Positions 56,052-64,000 of a stretch of DNA of 64,000 bases are shown in pieces. Numbering within the stretch: position 1 is the first letter of the stretch; the number at the start of each line of letters is the position of its first letter. Origin of the DNA: Cognaticolwellia mytili (GTDB lineage: Bacteria; Pseudomonadota; Gammaproteobacteria; Enterobacterales; Alteromonadaceae). The stretch spans positions 124,001 through 188,000 of the forward strand of contig NZ_NBOF01000001.1 of assembly GCF_002104475.1 (NCBI RefSeq), in the 5' to 3' direction. Made by a program: the position numbers and the translations under genes. The notes under the pieces are model-generated. The model saw only the letters and a list, made by a program, of their open reading frames with translations. It did not search any database and was not told the origin of the DNA.

Positions 56052-57095
56052 TTAAACTAAACTTGCTAACATTTCTTCAGAATAAGGTGTTATTTCTTCA
56101 CCTTTACGAATTTTTTCAACGTAATCTGGGTTGGCAATAAACGGTCGACCAATGGCAATTAAGTTGAAGTTATCATTTTCAATGGCTTTACTGGCAGTTT
56201 CAGCGGTATAACTGCCGACGCCAACCAAAGTATTGTTGTAGTTTGCTCTAACGTAGCTAGATGCTGTGCCGCCAAGATAATCGAACTCCATCGCATCATC
56301 AAATATACCGATATGTAAAAATGCTAATTGGCGTTTTTCTAGCTCTGGTAATAAATAGTCAAATACTTCTCGGTCATTGGCATCTGTTGCCATATTAAAA
56401 TAAGCGCCTGGTGTAACACGTAAAGCGGTTCTGTCATTGCCAATACGCTCAATGATGGCGTCTACTACCGCTAATGGAAAACGTGCCATATTTTCTGGCG
56501 TTTCGCCGTATTCATCTTGACGTTTGTTACTGTCAAAATGTAAAAACTGATCGATAAGATAACCATTGGCACCGTGAATTTCTACACCATCAAACCCCGC
56601 TTCAATAGCATTGGCAGCAGCTTGTGCATAGTCATTAATTAGGCCATCAATATCAGTTTGAGTAACTGCTTTTGGCACTTGGTAAGTTAATTCACGCATT
56701 CTAGGAACGCTGCCTTCAACAGCAATTGCTGATGGCGCAAGGACATCGCCTTGCTCAAAAAAGTGTGGGTGTGCAACTCGGCCAGTATGCCAAAGTTGAG
56801 CAAAAATTTTACCACCGTTGCCATGAACTCTTTCTGTAACTGCTTTCCAACCAGTAATTTGTGCTTGGGTAAATAACCCTGGCGTATTTGGGTAGCCTTG
56901 TCCGTCAGGTCGAATAATAACGGCTTCAGATATGATCAAGCCTGCATCTGCTCTGCGGCCATAATATTCTGCCATGGCTGGTGTTGGTACTAACTCATTA
57001 TCAGCCATACAGCGTGTTAGTGGCGCCATTAAAATACGATTGTTTAAAGTAATAATACTGTTCAACGCAAAAGGTTGGAATAAGTTATCGGTCAT
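56052..57095 (-). CDS. Old Yellow Enzyme, NADH:flavin oxidoreductase (NemA-like)
   Basis: 347-residue FMN TIM-barrel protein. Visible are RILMAPLTRCMADNELVPT, the Trp-His pair in FAQLWHTGRVAHP, FDGVEIHGANGYLIDQFLH with the phosphate/substrate region, and IAIGRPFIANPD near the C-terminus. The family reduces activated alkenes, nitro compounds and N-ethylmaleimide with NAD(P)H. It is divergent from a TetR regulator, with three operator-like palindromes between, matching the NemA/NemR arrangement of electrophile response. Confidence 0.92.
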   Translation of the reverse strand: MTDNLFQPFALNSIITLNNRILMAPLTRCMADNELVPTPAMAEYYGRRADAGLIISEAVIIRPDGQGYPNTPGLFTQAQITGWKAVTERVHGNGGKIFAQLWHTGRVAHPHFFEQGDVLAPSAIAVEGSVPRMRELTYQVPKAVTQTDIDGLINDYAQAAANAIEAGFDGVEIHGANGYLIDQFLHFDSNKRQDEYGETPENMARFPLAVVDAIIERIGNDRTALRVTPGAYFNMATDANDREVFDYLLPELEKRQLAFLHIGIFDDAMEFDYLGGTASSYVRANYNNTLVGVGSYTAETASKAIENDNFNLIAIGRPFIANPDYVEKIRKGEEITPYSEEMLASLV

Positions 57096-57109
57096 GATGT
57101 TATCTCTAT

Positions 57110-57127
57110 CTTGAATGTTTATTCAAG
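57110..57127. promoter_or_regulatory. TetR-type operator 1
   Basis: CTTGAATGTTTATTCAAG, perfect 7-base arms, just upstream of the Old Yellow Enzyme start. Confidence 0.7.
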
Positions 57128-57137
57128 ATACTCTTAT

Positions 57138-57153
57138 TTGAATAAGCGTTCAA
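57138..57153. promoter_or_regulatory. TetR-type operator 2
   Basis: TTGAATAAGCGTTCAA, nearly identical to operator 3, whose centre lies 24 bases away. Confidence 0.7.
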
Positions 57154-57161
57154 GTATTATT

Positions 57162-57177
57162 TTGAACAAGCATTCAA
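57162..57177. promoter_or_regulatory. TetR-type operator 3
   Basis: TTGAACAAGCATTCAA. Operators 2 and 3 share the form TTGAAYAAGCRTTCAA. Confidence 0.7.
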
Positions 57178-57234
57178 ATAAAGGTATGATGTAATCATTA
57201 ACGTTAATAATGCCATGTTAGAATTTGAAAAATT

Positions 57235-57819
57235 ATGAGAAATGCTGAGTTTGATAGAGAAAAGGTACTGCGTTCTGCCATGATCGCCTTTATGGATAAG
57301 GGCTATGCTAAAACCAGTATGCAAGACTTAAAAGCCGCTACGGGTTTGCATCCGGGTTCTATCTATTGTGCTTTTGAAAATAAGCGTGGCTTACTATTGG
57401 CAGCATTAGGGCAATATCGCGAAGATAGAGCGCAAGAATTTCAACATTTCTTTTCAGCTGAACGACCAAAATTAGTGCAATTAAAGAACTATCTCGAACA
57501 TGTTGTGCAAGAATGTATTAGTTGTCAGGCCGCGCAGGCGTGTTTACTAATTAAGGCGTTAAATGAACTGGCTGAGCAAGATGATGAAGTACAAGCCATT
57601 TTGATAGAAAATATAACAAACTGGCAAACCTCAATTGAAGGTGTATTTAGTCAGGCGATAGCTAATAAGGAATTAGTTGGGGAGCGCTCAGCAGCGCAAT
57701 TATCTCGATTTTTTATTATGGGGATTTATGGCTTAAGAACTTATGCGCAAACCCATCCTCAAGCTGATGTTATGCATGAACTGGCTGAGCAATTATTTTC
57801 CGATTTGTGTCAGGAATAA
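57235..57819 (+). CDS. TetR-family regulator (NemR-like)
   Basis: 194 residues. The N-terminal TetR helix-turn-helix is FDREKVLRSAMIAFMDKGYA, TSMQDLKAATGLHPGSIYCAF, ENKRGLLLAAL. The ligand domain has the cysteines EC-ISCQAAQAC, possible electrophile or redox sensors as in NemR. It presumably represses the divergent Old Yellow Enzyme gene and itself through the three palindromes at 57110-57177. Confidence 0.88.
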   Translation: MRNAEFDREKVLRSAMIAFMDKGYAKTSMQDLKAATGLHPGSIYCAFENKRGLLLAALGQYREDRAQEFQHFFSAERPKLVQLKNYLEHVVQECISCQAAQACLLIKALNELAEQDDEVQAILIENITNWQTSIEGVFSQAIANKELVGERSAAQLSRFFIMGIYGLRTYAQTHPQADVMHELAEQLFSDLCQE

Positions 57820-57898
57820 TTATTGACCAGAGAAGACAATTTACTTAGTGTAACCAAGTGATAATCTAGCTTAAAAAGAATCGTTAAAAGGAATAACT

Positions 57899-58567
57899 TT
57901 GTCTTTAAAGATAACTGCACTTAGCCATCACATTGTCGATGGCAATAACTCTCGATGCCTACTCTCCAAGCTTTCATTAGCCATTGCACAAGGTGAATGT
58001 ATTGCTTTAATGGGTGATAGTGGCAGTGGAAAAACCACACTCCTTAATCTTATTGCTGGTTTAGAGCCTATTCAACAAGGCGACATTGCGGTTGCTGATT
58101 TATCGTTAGCAAAAGCGTCAGACGGGCAATTAAGTCAATTAAGAAAAGAATACATTGGCATTATTTTCCAACAATTTAATTTGTTAACTGGCTTATCAGT
58201 ACAAGACAATATTGACTTTAGCGCCAAATTATCTGGTCGATTTCAAGCAAGTTACGGCCTAGCGTTAGCAAAAGAGCTTGGCATTACTGGCTTACTAGCA
58301 AAATTCCCCGCAACACTTTCTGGTGGTGAAATGCAAAGGGTGGCGATTGCTCGGGCTTTAAATGCTAAACCACATTTATTATTAGCTGATGAACCAACAG
58401 GTAATTTAGATGACACCAACAGTGAGCATGTTGTTTCACAGTTGGTAAAACTGGCAAAATCTAATAACACGGCCTTACTAATGGTGACGCACAGCGCTGA
58501 AGTTGCACAGCGCATGGACAAAGTTTATCGATTAGCCAACGGTACGTTAACTTTGTTAGATGCATAG
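57899..58567 (+). CDS. ABC transporter ATPase (LolD/MacB type, AttE-like)
   Basis: 222 residues: Walker A MGDSGSGKTT, Q-loop IIFQQFNLL, signature LSGGEMQRVAIARAL, Walker B LLLADEPTGNLD and switch His in MVTHSAE. It starts at TTG with AAAGGAA upstream. The last eight bases overlap the permease gene. With the next two genes it forms an AttEFGH-like operon; subfamily members move lipoproteins or peptides out of the membrane. Confidence 0.9.
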   Translation: MSLKITALSHHIVDGNNSRCLLSKLSLAIAQGECIALMGDSGSGKTTLLNLIAGLEPIQQGDIAVADLSLAKASDGQLSQLRKEYIGIIFQQFNLLTGLSVQDNIDFSAKLSGRFQASYGLALAKELGITGLLAKFPATLSGGEMQRVAIARALNAKPHLLLADEPTGNLDDTNSEHVVSQLVKLAKSNNTALLMVTHSAEVAQRMDKVYRLANGTLTLLDA

Positions 58568-61127
58568 CCTAATGCGCAAAAATTTAACCAGTGACCAAGC
58601 TTATATGGCGAACAAGTATTCAGAATTCTTCCTAATAGCGAAAACCTATGCAGCCGAATATTTTCGTAAACCTTTACTGAATTTAGGCTTTATTTTTAGT
58701 TTAGCAATAGCCACCAGTACCTTGCTTTGTATTCTGATATTAAATGATGCCAGTAAACAACAATATCAAACCGCCAATAGCCGTTTAAAATCACCAATTG
58801 CTTTTAATATTTTGCCTGAGAAAGGCAAAACAATATCGATTAATGACTTTGCCAAATTACGTGAATTAGGTTTTTCACAGGTAAACGCGGCGCATGTTTT
58901 TCAACAATCATTGGCCAATGGCAAGAAAGTTTCTTTTCGCGCGCTCGATATTTTGCCTTTTGTACTCACTGCCCCTGAAAGCTTTACCAGTGAGGCTGTT
59001 AATATCAGCCAAGACTACGCAAATAAACTCGGTATTGTCGCTTTGCCAAATCAAAAAGCTCAACTGTTGTTAGCTGATCAGCAAAGTATTGCAGTAAACA
59101 TTAATCAGGTGAATGATTGGGGACAGGTGGCGCTAATCGATATTAGCTTAGCTTGGCAGTTATTTCCTGATATTAACGGCTTTAGTCACTTGATGGTTGG
59201 GCAAATGCCGAGTAGTGAAGTTGCCCGGCTCGAAGCGGCTTTACCTAAGCACCTTGCGATACAAGAAGCTTGGTCGATTCAAGAGCGTGAAGGCTTTGCT
59301 GATGCTTTACATCTTAATTTATCAGCATTGGCCATTTTGGGTTTTATTGTTAGCTTGTTTATTGCCTTTCAAGCAGCAAATCAGGCGTGGGCAAAACGTG
59401 GTGAATTAGCAGCACAATTAAGGTTACTCGGCATAAAGCTTAGCACTATTCAAAAAGTCATGTTGTGTGAGTCGTTAATTTTAACGCTTTTGGCCAGTGT
59501 GCTTGGGGTTTTCATTGCCGTGATTTTAGTGTCTTTCTTATTACCTATGTTGGGGCTGACCTTAGAGCAGCTTTATCGTTTGCAAGTCAGTGGTCATTTT
59601 CAGTGGCGCGGCGAATATAGCTTATGGGCATTTTTAATTTCATTTGTTGCTGTTGTTGCGGCGCTAATAAAACAGTTTCGACAGATAAGCTCAGCTAAAG
59701 TCGCTTTTACTGCGCGCGCTCATACTAAGCCATTTAACTTTCAAGTGACTGGTTTTATTGCCTTGGCATTATTACTTGTTCATTTTTTATGGCCTGATGA
59801 TTCATGGACACAATTAATGCTTAAGTACGGCGTGATACTTATTGCTAGTGTGGTCATTCTACCGAATGTATTGCGATATTTACTGTCAGCAATGGCGTTT
59901 TTTACGCGCTCGTTTCGACTGAAATTCATTTTTCAGGATGCTCGACAACAAGTGGGGCGGCGCTTTTTACCTATTGCGGCTTTTTACTTAGCACTAACCG
60001 CCAGTATCGCAGCGGCGTTAATGGTAAATAGTTTTCAAAATTCATTTGAATCTTACTTAAATCAACTACTCAGTGCTGATTTGTTTGTTCGTTTTAACCA
60101 TGAGCAAAAACCTAAAGTAGCGCAATGGCTTGATAAGCAAACTGATGTTGAAGAATATGTGTTATTTGAAAGTACCATTGCGAAATATCAAGATGGCTCT
60201 CAACCAAGCTCTCAACAAAAATCTCAACAAGACACAGTTGAAGTATACCGACTGGCTTCAAATAAACAGCAGCAAAGCTTGATACTTAAATCGGGGGCGT
60301 TTGTTCCGTTTTTCGAAAATAAAAGTACAGCTGGAAGTATTGCTAAGGGCGTAAGTACTGCGAATAATGGAAAAATAGATACCGATAACACAATAAAAAA
60401 TTGTTATATCAACGAACAATTGGCCTACAAACGCTCAATTGCATTGCAACAAACTATTGATATTACACAAGGGCTACAGGGATTGACTTGCCACGTACAG
60501 GGCATTTTTTATGACTATGGTAATCAGGGTTTTGCTATCAAAATACCGTCACACGAAAGTATCGTGGCGCTGTCTGGCTGGCAAGAAACCGGTTTTGGTG
60601 TGTTTTTAGCTGAACACTCACAAGCCAACGCTTCAGAAGTTAAAAAGGCAAAAATGGTCGATGAACTTGGGCTAGATGAGAGTCAAATTTATCAGCCAGA
60701 AGAAATTAAAGCATTGGCGTTAGCTATTTTCAAACAAACATTTCTACTGACCCAAGCGATTGCGTTTGTGCTGCTTTCTATTGCTTGTTTTGGACTTTTT
60801 CTATCAGCGAATGGTTTAGAGCTAGCGAGAAAGTCTGATTTACATATTCTCAGTAGTTTAGGTTATAGCCGAATTGGGCTGTTCAGTCATATGTTGTCGC
60901 AGTGGTTTATTTTGGCTTTGGGCACCATTTTATTGAGTTGGCCTGTGGCGATTGTTTTAGCTAATGCTTTAGTAAGCCTAATTTTGCCAGCATCGTTTGG
61001 TTGGTCAATGCCGCTGGTGTTAGATGTAACCTCGTTTGGTGTTAGCAGCTTAATTGGTTTGGTAATACTGATACCAGCGTTAGCCATCCCGCTTTATAAA
61101 CTCAATATTAGAGCGAGTTTGTCATGA
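58560..61127 (+). CDS. ABC transporter permease with two FtsX domains (AttF/G-like)
   Basis: 855 residues, a fused permease with about ten transmembrane segments in two FtsX units (SALAILGFIVSLFIAFQAAN, VMLCESLILTLLASVLGVFI; later LTQAIAFVLLSIACFGLFLS and LSQWFILALGTILLSWPVAI) and large periplasmic loops. It starts inside the ATPase gene and overlaps the next gene by four bases, so translation is coupled. Its exact cargo is unknown. Confidence 0.87.
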   Translation: MHSLMRKNLTSDQAYMANKYSEFFLIAKTYAAEYFRKPLLNLGFIFSLAIATSTLLCILILNDASKQQYQTANSRLKSPIAFNILPEKGKTISINDFAKLRELGFSQVNAAHVFQQSLANGKKVSFRALDILPFVLTAPESFTSEAVNISQDYANKLGIVALPNQKAQLLLADQQSIAVNINQVNDWGQVALIDISLAWQLFPDINGFSHLMVGQMPSSEVARLEAALPKHLAIQEAWSIQEREGFADALHLNLSALAILGFIVSLFIAFQAANQAWAKRGELAAQLRLLGIKLSTIQKVMLCESLILTLLASVLGVFIAVILVSFLLPMLGLTLEQLYRLQVSGHFQWRGEYSLWAFLISFVAVVAALIKQFRQISSAKVAFTARAHTKPFNFQVTGFIALALLLVHFLWPDDSWTQLMLKYGVILIASVVILPNVLRYLLSAMAFFTRSFRLKFIFQDARQQVGRRFLPIAAFYLALTASIAAALMVNSFQNSFESYLNQLLSADLFVRFNHEQKPKVAQWLDKQTDVEEYVLFESTIAKYQDGSQPSSQQKSQQDTVEVYRLASNKQQQSLILKSGAFVPFFENKSTAGSIAKGVSTANNGKIDTDNTIKNCYINEQLAYKRSIALQQTIDITQGLQGLTCHVQGIFYDYGNQGFAIKIPSHESIVALSGWQETGFGVFLAEHSQANASEVKKAKMVDELGLDESQIYQPEEIKALALAIFKQTFLLTQAIAFVLLSIACFGLFLSANGLELARKSDLHILSSLGYSRIGLFSHMLSQWFILALGTILLSWPVAIVLANALVSLILPASFGWSMPLVLDVTSFGVSSLIGLVILIPALAIPLYKLNIRASLS

Positions 61128-62335
61128 ATATTAAACCAATAAAATATCGAGAAAACCTTAAGAAAAAAGTTAAGGTTAACACTTGCAACATGGTTTTGTT
61201 TTCAGTGCTTATCATGTTGTTTACTAGTGCCTGTAGCGATAAGGAAGCGACAAAACGCTCACCATTAAAAGGGCTAGGCGATACTACTGGCGAATTTGAA
61301 AAGCCTGCTAGAAGTAATATTATTGAGTTTCCCGCTGCACATGCGCCGCAAAAGTCTTATCAGCAAGAATGGTGGTATTTAACGGCAAATTTAACTACTG
61401 AAAGTGGTGAGGCATTAGCAACACAATGGACCTTATTTCGTCGTGGCGTTGAGAGCAAACACTGGTACTTTGCCCATGCCGCATTGGCTGATACACAGCA
61501 TCATCAGTCGGCATTTCGCAGTGCAAGAGCAGGACTAGGCAACCTCACGATCAATAACAAAGTTACCGAGGCTAAGCCTTTCAATGCCAAAATTGATGAC
61601 TGGCAATGGCAATCATCAAAAGGGCTTTTACCCGCGAACTTACATTACGGCAGCTTTGTTAGCAAAGACGCTAGCGATAATGCCAGCCCAGATGCGACAA
61701 AAGAGGCGCGTAAAGGTAAAGAACTTTGGCAAGTTAACTTGAACCTAGCGCTTGATAAAAGCTCATCGGCTAATCCAAAAGAAAATTACTTTTTACAGGG
61801 TGATAATGGTTATAGCCAAAAACATCACCACTTAGCTATTGCCAGTCATTACTATTCTCAGCCTTTTATAAAGGTTAGTGGTGAAGTGTACTGGCAAAAT
61901 AAATGGCAAAAAGTGACAGGGAATGCTTGGTTTGATCGCGAGTGGGGCTCGCAAATGTTGGCTGAAGACCAACAAGGTTGGGATTGGTTTTCGCTGCGCT
62001 TAAATGAGCATACGGCTTTGATGGTTTATCGTATTCGTTCTACCGACAAAGATTATCTTTATGGCAGTTTAATGCAGCGAGACGGCACTATTCGCACCTT
62101 GTCATCAAAAGATATTATTATTAAAAGTCGCTTTTCCAACCAGTCAGTCGTTAACGCTGAGTATCCAGACTCATTTGCAATTGAAATTGCGCAAGAAGGA
62201 ATTGATATAACAGTGAAGGTGATTAATAAAAGTCAAATTATGCGTTTTGGTATTGAGTATTTTGAAGGCATGGTGTCGTTTAGTGGCAGCCATCAAGGCC
62301 AAGGGTTTTTAGAAATGACAGGTTATGAAAAATAA
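61124..62335 (+). CDS. AttH/CrtC-like lipocalin-fold lipoprotein
   Basis: 403 residues. The lipoprotein signal is MVLFSVLIMLFTSACSD. The body has the lipocalin-like domain of the AttH/CrtC family: QEWWYLTANLTTESGEALAT, HWYFAHAALAD, and AWFDREWGSQMLAEDQQGWD WFSLRL in the second half. Despite the carotenoid hydratase namesake, members beside ABC genes are thought to be partners of the transporter. The start overlaps the permease stop by four bases, making this the third gene of the operon. Confidence 0.85.
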   Translation: MNIKPIKYRENLKKKVKVNTCNMVLFSVLIMLFTSACSDKEATKRSPLKGLGDTTGEFEKPARSNIIEFPAAHAPQKSYQQEWWYLTANLTTESGEALATQWTLFRRGVESKHWYFAHAALADTQHHQSAFRSARAGLGNLTINNKVTEAKPFNAKIDDWQWQSSKGLLPANLHYGSFVSKDASDNASPDATKEARKGKELWQVNLNLALDKSSSANPKENYFLQGDNGYSQKHHHLAIASHYYSQPFIKVSGEVYWQNKWQKVTGNAWFDREWGSQMLAEDQQGWDWFSLRLNEHTALMVYRIRSTDKDYLYGSLMQRDGTIRTLSSKDIIIKSRFSNQSVVNAEYPDSFAIEIAQEGIDITVKVINKSQIMRFGIEYFEGMVSFSGSHQGQGFLEMTGYEK

Positions 62336-62336
62336 G

Positions 62337-62369
62337 GATCTCAGCTGGAAGCAATTGGCTTGAGATCCT
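62337..62369. terminator. Terminator-like hairpin between convergent genes
   Basis: GGATCTCA / TGAGATCC perfect stem just after the AttH-like stop; no T-run. Confidence 0.5.
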
Positions 62370-62388
62370 ATAGCTAACTATTGGATAA

Positions 62389-63225
62389 TTAGTGCGCTTG
62401 CGGCTGTTTATTGCTGCGAAGTAAGGTAGTAAATATCAATAAATTGGCACCAAACCAAAGATCTTTAATCAGGAAGTGACCACCGGTAGAAAGCAGTGTT
62501 TCACTTGATAATGCTGCGGGCCAACTTAAAAAGAAGGTTTGTGTTACCGCAAATACCGCACCAGACATCAATACCGCAGGTATTAATAGCTTTTGATTAA
62601 ATATCGCTAATATCAACAGTGTTAGCGCTATTAGGTCGTAAACACCGATAAGGTTAGAAGTGGTTTGAAGATCCCAAACGTTATACATCCACGACATCAA
62701 CGGTGAGCTACTGACTAAAGCTTCAATACCTTTTGCTTCAAGTAAAGTGAATTTCATCCCACCAATCCACAGCAATACTAATACTACGGGAAAAGCATTT
62801 AACCAAATCGCTTTACGGCTTTCTAAATAAGGTCTAGTAAGGAAAATACCGATAGAAAGTAGGGCAAAATATTTGATCACGCCTTGACCAGAGCCAATCG
62901 CCGGAAATCCGCCCAGAGACTCTATCCACATGCTACTCCCTAACAGTGGTAACAGCGCAATCGTACTTAATACAATAATAAACACACCAAGTTTGGCTCT
63001 TAGTTTAATGCGCTTAATCGCTATCACTGATAAAGCGGCAGCGATAATGAAAGCGACACCTGCGATACTATTGAATATGGTGTTTGGTAACAACTCACTT
63101 ATTGCGAAAAAGTCAGTGGTCATCGATATATGGCTATGGTGCCCCATGAGTAAAATACTTGTGCCTAACAATCCCATAGAGATTGCAAGTAATATCAGTA
63201 GTGCGGTGTAGTGCAGATTTTTCAT
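62389..63225 (-). CDS. DUF417-family membrane protein (RclC/YkgB-like)
   Basis: 278 residues with seven or eight hydrophobic segments. The DUF417 hallmarks are LWIGGMKFTLLEAKGIEALV, SSPLMSWMYNV and GGHFLIKDLWFGANLLI. E. coli RclC belongs to this family and is induced by reactive chlorine. Two extra N-terminal helices (SMGLLGTSILLMGHHSHIS, IAGVAFIIAAALSVIAI) precede the core. Its operon partners RclA/RclB are not present here. Confidence 0.78.
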   Translation of the reverse strand: MKNLHYTALLILLAISMGLLGTSILLMGHHSHISMTTDFFAISELLPNTIFNSIAGVAFIIAAALSVIAIKRIKLRAKLGVFIIVLSTIALLPLLGSSMWIESLGGFPAIGSGQGVIKYFALLSIGIFLTRPYLESRKAIWLNAFPVVLVLLWIGGMKFTLLEAKGIEALVSSSPLMSWMYNVWDLQTTSNLIGVYDLIALTLLILAIFNQKLLIPAVLMSGAVFAVTQTFFLSWPAALSSETLLSTGGHFLIKDLWFGANLLIFTTLLRSNKQPQAH

Positions 63226-63532
63226 TTTTAATATCTTTTGTCAGTGTAAGTTTATCAATATTAGAATTAACGACAGCAAGTTAAAGCGCATAGCATTTAG
63301 GTATACATCCTAATAACTTGTGCAAAAGACCTCACAGGCAGTAAAAATATTTCAATAGAACTTACCTACGTTGATATTTTTTTAGTTATTACAAAATAAT
63401 TTACTTTATGAATTCGTATGCAGTTGGTAAGGCAATAATTAAATGTGTACTCTCGAGGTACTGTCTTTGTTGACCCTATCGCCTTGTTCTCGTATCTAAT
63501 CGAAGCAGGCGTTTACTTTGTAAGGTTTTTAA
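63226..63532. other. Divergent intergenic region
   Basis: 307 bases between the DUF417 gene and the GH13 gene. It must hold two promoters. I see no clear operator; TAAGG before 63533 is the ribosome site. Confidence 0.35.
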
Positions 63533-64000
63533 ATGCGTCGTTACTTCCCAAAATTTAAATTGTCAAAGCCCACGAAATTAAATAACTTAAAAACGATCAC
63601 TTGTGCTGTTCTTTTAGGCAGTGGCTTGACTGGTTGCATTATTGCGATAAAAGCACCGTCTATAACGTCTGATGTTAGCCATTTGACGACCGCTAAGACT
63701 AGTGGCACTGTCAGCGATGAAAAAGTTATGGGCAAGCCCGTGGTATACCAAGTTTTTACCCGCCTATTCGGTAATCAAAATACCACCAATAAACCTTGGG
63801 GAACGATAAAAGATAACGGCGTAGGAAAATTCAGCGATTTTAATGATACTGCACTAAATAGCATTAAGTCACTCGGCGTTAGTCATGTTTGGTATACCGG
63901 CGTGCCACACCATGCACTAATTGGCGATTACACAGAATTTGGCATTGATAATGATGATCCCGATGTGGTTAAAGGACGCGCAGGCTCGCCGTATTCAGTA
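63533..64000 (+). CDS. GH13 alpha-amylase-family lipoprotein (5' part only)
   Basis: 156 codons are visible before the window ends. The N-terminus has a lipoprotein signal ending LGSGLTGC. After a short linker comes the start of a GH13 barrel: VVYQVFTRLFGNQNTTNKPW, FNDTALNSIKSLGVSHVWYT, GVPHHALIGDYTEFGIDNDD. It should be a surface or periplasmic alpha-glucan hydrolase; catalytic residues lie beyond the edge. ATG at 63533 with GTAAGG upstream. Confidence 0.85.
   Translation, partial: MRRYFPKFKLSKPTKLNNLKTITCAVLLGSGLTGCIIAIKAPSITSDVSHLTTAKTSGTVSDEKVMGKPVVYQVFTRLFGNQNTTNKPWGTIKDNGVGKFSDFNDTALNSIKSLGVSHVWYTGVPHHALIGDYTEFGIDNDDPDVVKGRAGSPYSV

Overview
The window is AT-rich DNA from a marine gammaproteobacterium. 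Gene order fklB-dapB-carAB-greA-yhbY-rlmE-ftsH-folP-glmM-tpiA-secG-tRNA-Leu, the protein sequences and the intergenic repeats all point to Alteromonadales, most likely the Colwelliaceae (Colwellia/Thalassotalea group). That placement is inferred from recognition of families, not from a database search.

Layout. 1-10 kb: the end of an FtsX-type ABC permease, a NhaC-family carrier under a MetJ-like operator (candidate methionine transporter MetT), a dsbB/dsbA-like pair, a UspA protein, a PEP-CTERM protein, an unrecognised secreted Cys-rich protein, and an intact panE plus the remnant of a second copy. 10-25 kb: a conserved housekeeping block (proline isomerase, lysine and carbamoyl-phosphate synthesis, transcript cleavage, ribosome maturation, FtsH, folate, cell wall precursor, glycolysis, secretion) ending in tRNA-Leu(GAG). 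25-27 kb: a 1.9 kb stretch without convincing genes that holds an orphan Fur box and a hairpin-rich segment resembling a CsrB/RsmY-type regulatory RNA.

27-54 kb carries respiratory denitrification in two blocks. The first is a membrane bacteriohemerythrin, cytochrome cd1 nitrite reductase (nirS) and a NirT-type quinol dehydrogenase fused to an extra haem-binding domain. The second is norQEF, norCB, norD and a small zinc-ribbon protein (nitric oxide reductase and its maturation factors), with a cupredoxin just upstream. FNR/DNR-type TTGAT-N4-ATCAA sites precede nirS/hemerythrin, norQ, norC, norD and probably uspA, so one oxygen/NO-responsive regulator outside the window probably drives all of them. 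Haem d1 synthesis genes, the regulator and nitrous oxide reductase are not in the window.

Between the two blocks (31.5-46.5 kb) lies accessory DNA: a MocR-regulated aldolase/DHDPS-like pair; an esterase-TPR lipoprotein divergent from a membrane CadC/TolB-type sensor, with a miniature transposon between them; a solitary tyrosine recombinase framed by two alternating repeat sequences; AraC/DMT-exporter genes; a decayed DUF2024-rof pair, one gene split by a 264 bp inverted-repeat element; and a MarR regulator with a four-Cys tail next to a secreted protein.

54-64 kb: EAL and Nudix proteins, an Old Yellow Enzyme divergent from a TetR regulator with three operator-like palindromes, an AttEFGH-like ABC/lipocalin operon, a DUF417 membrane protein and the start of a GH13 lipoprotein cut by the window edge.
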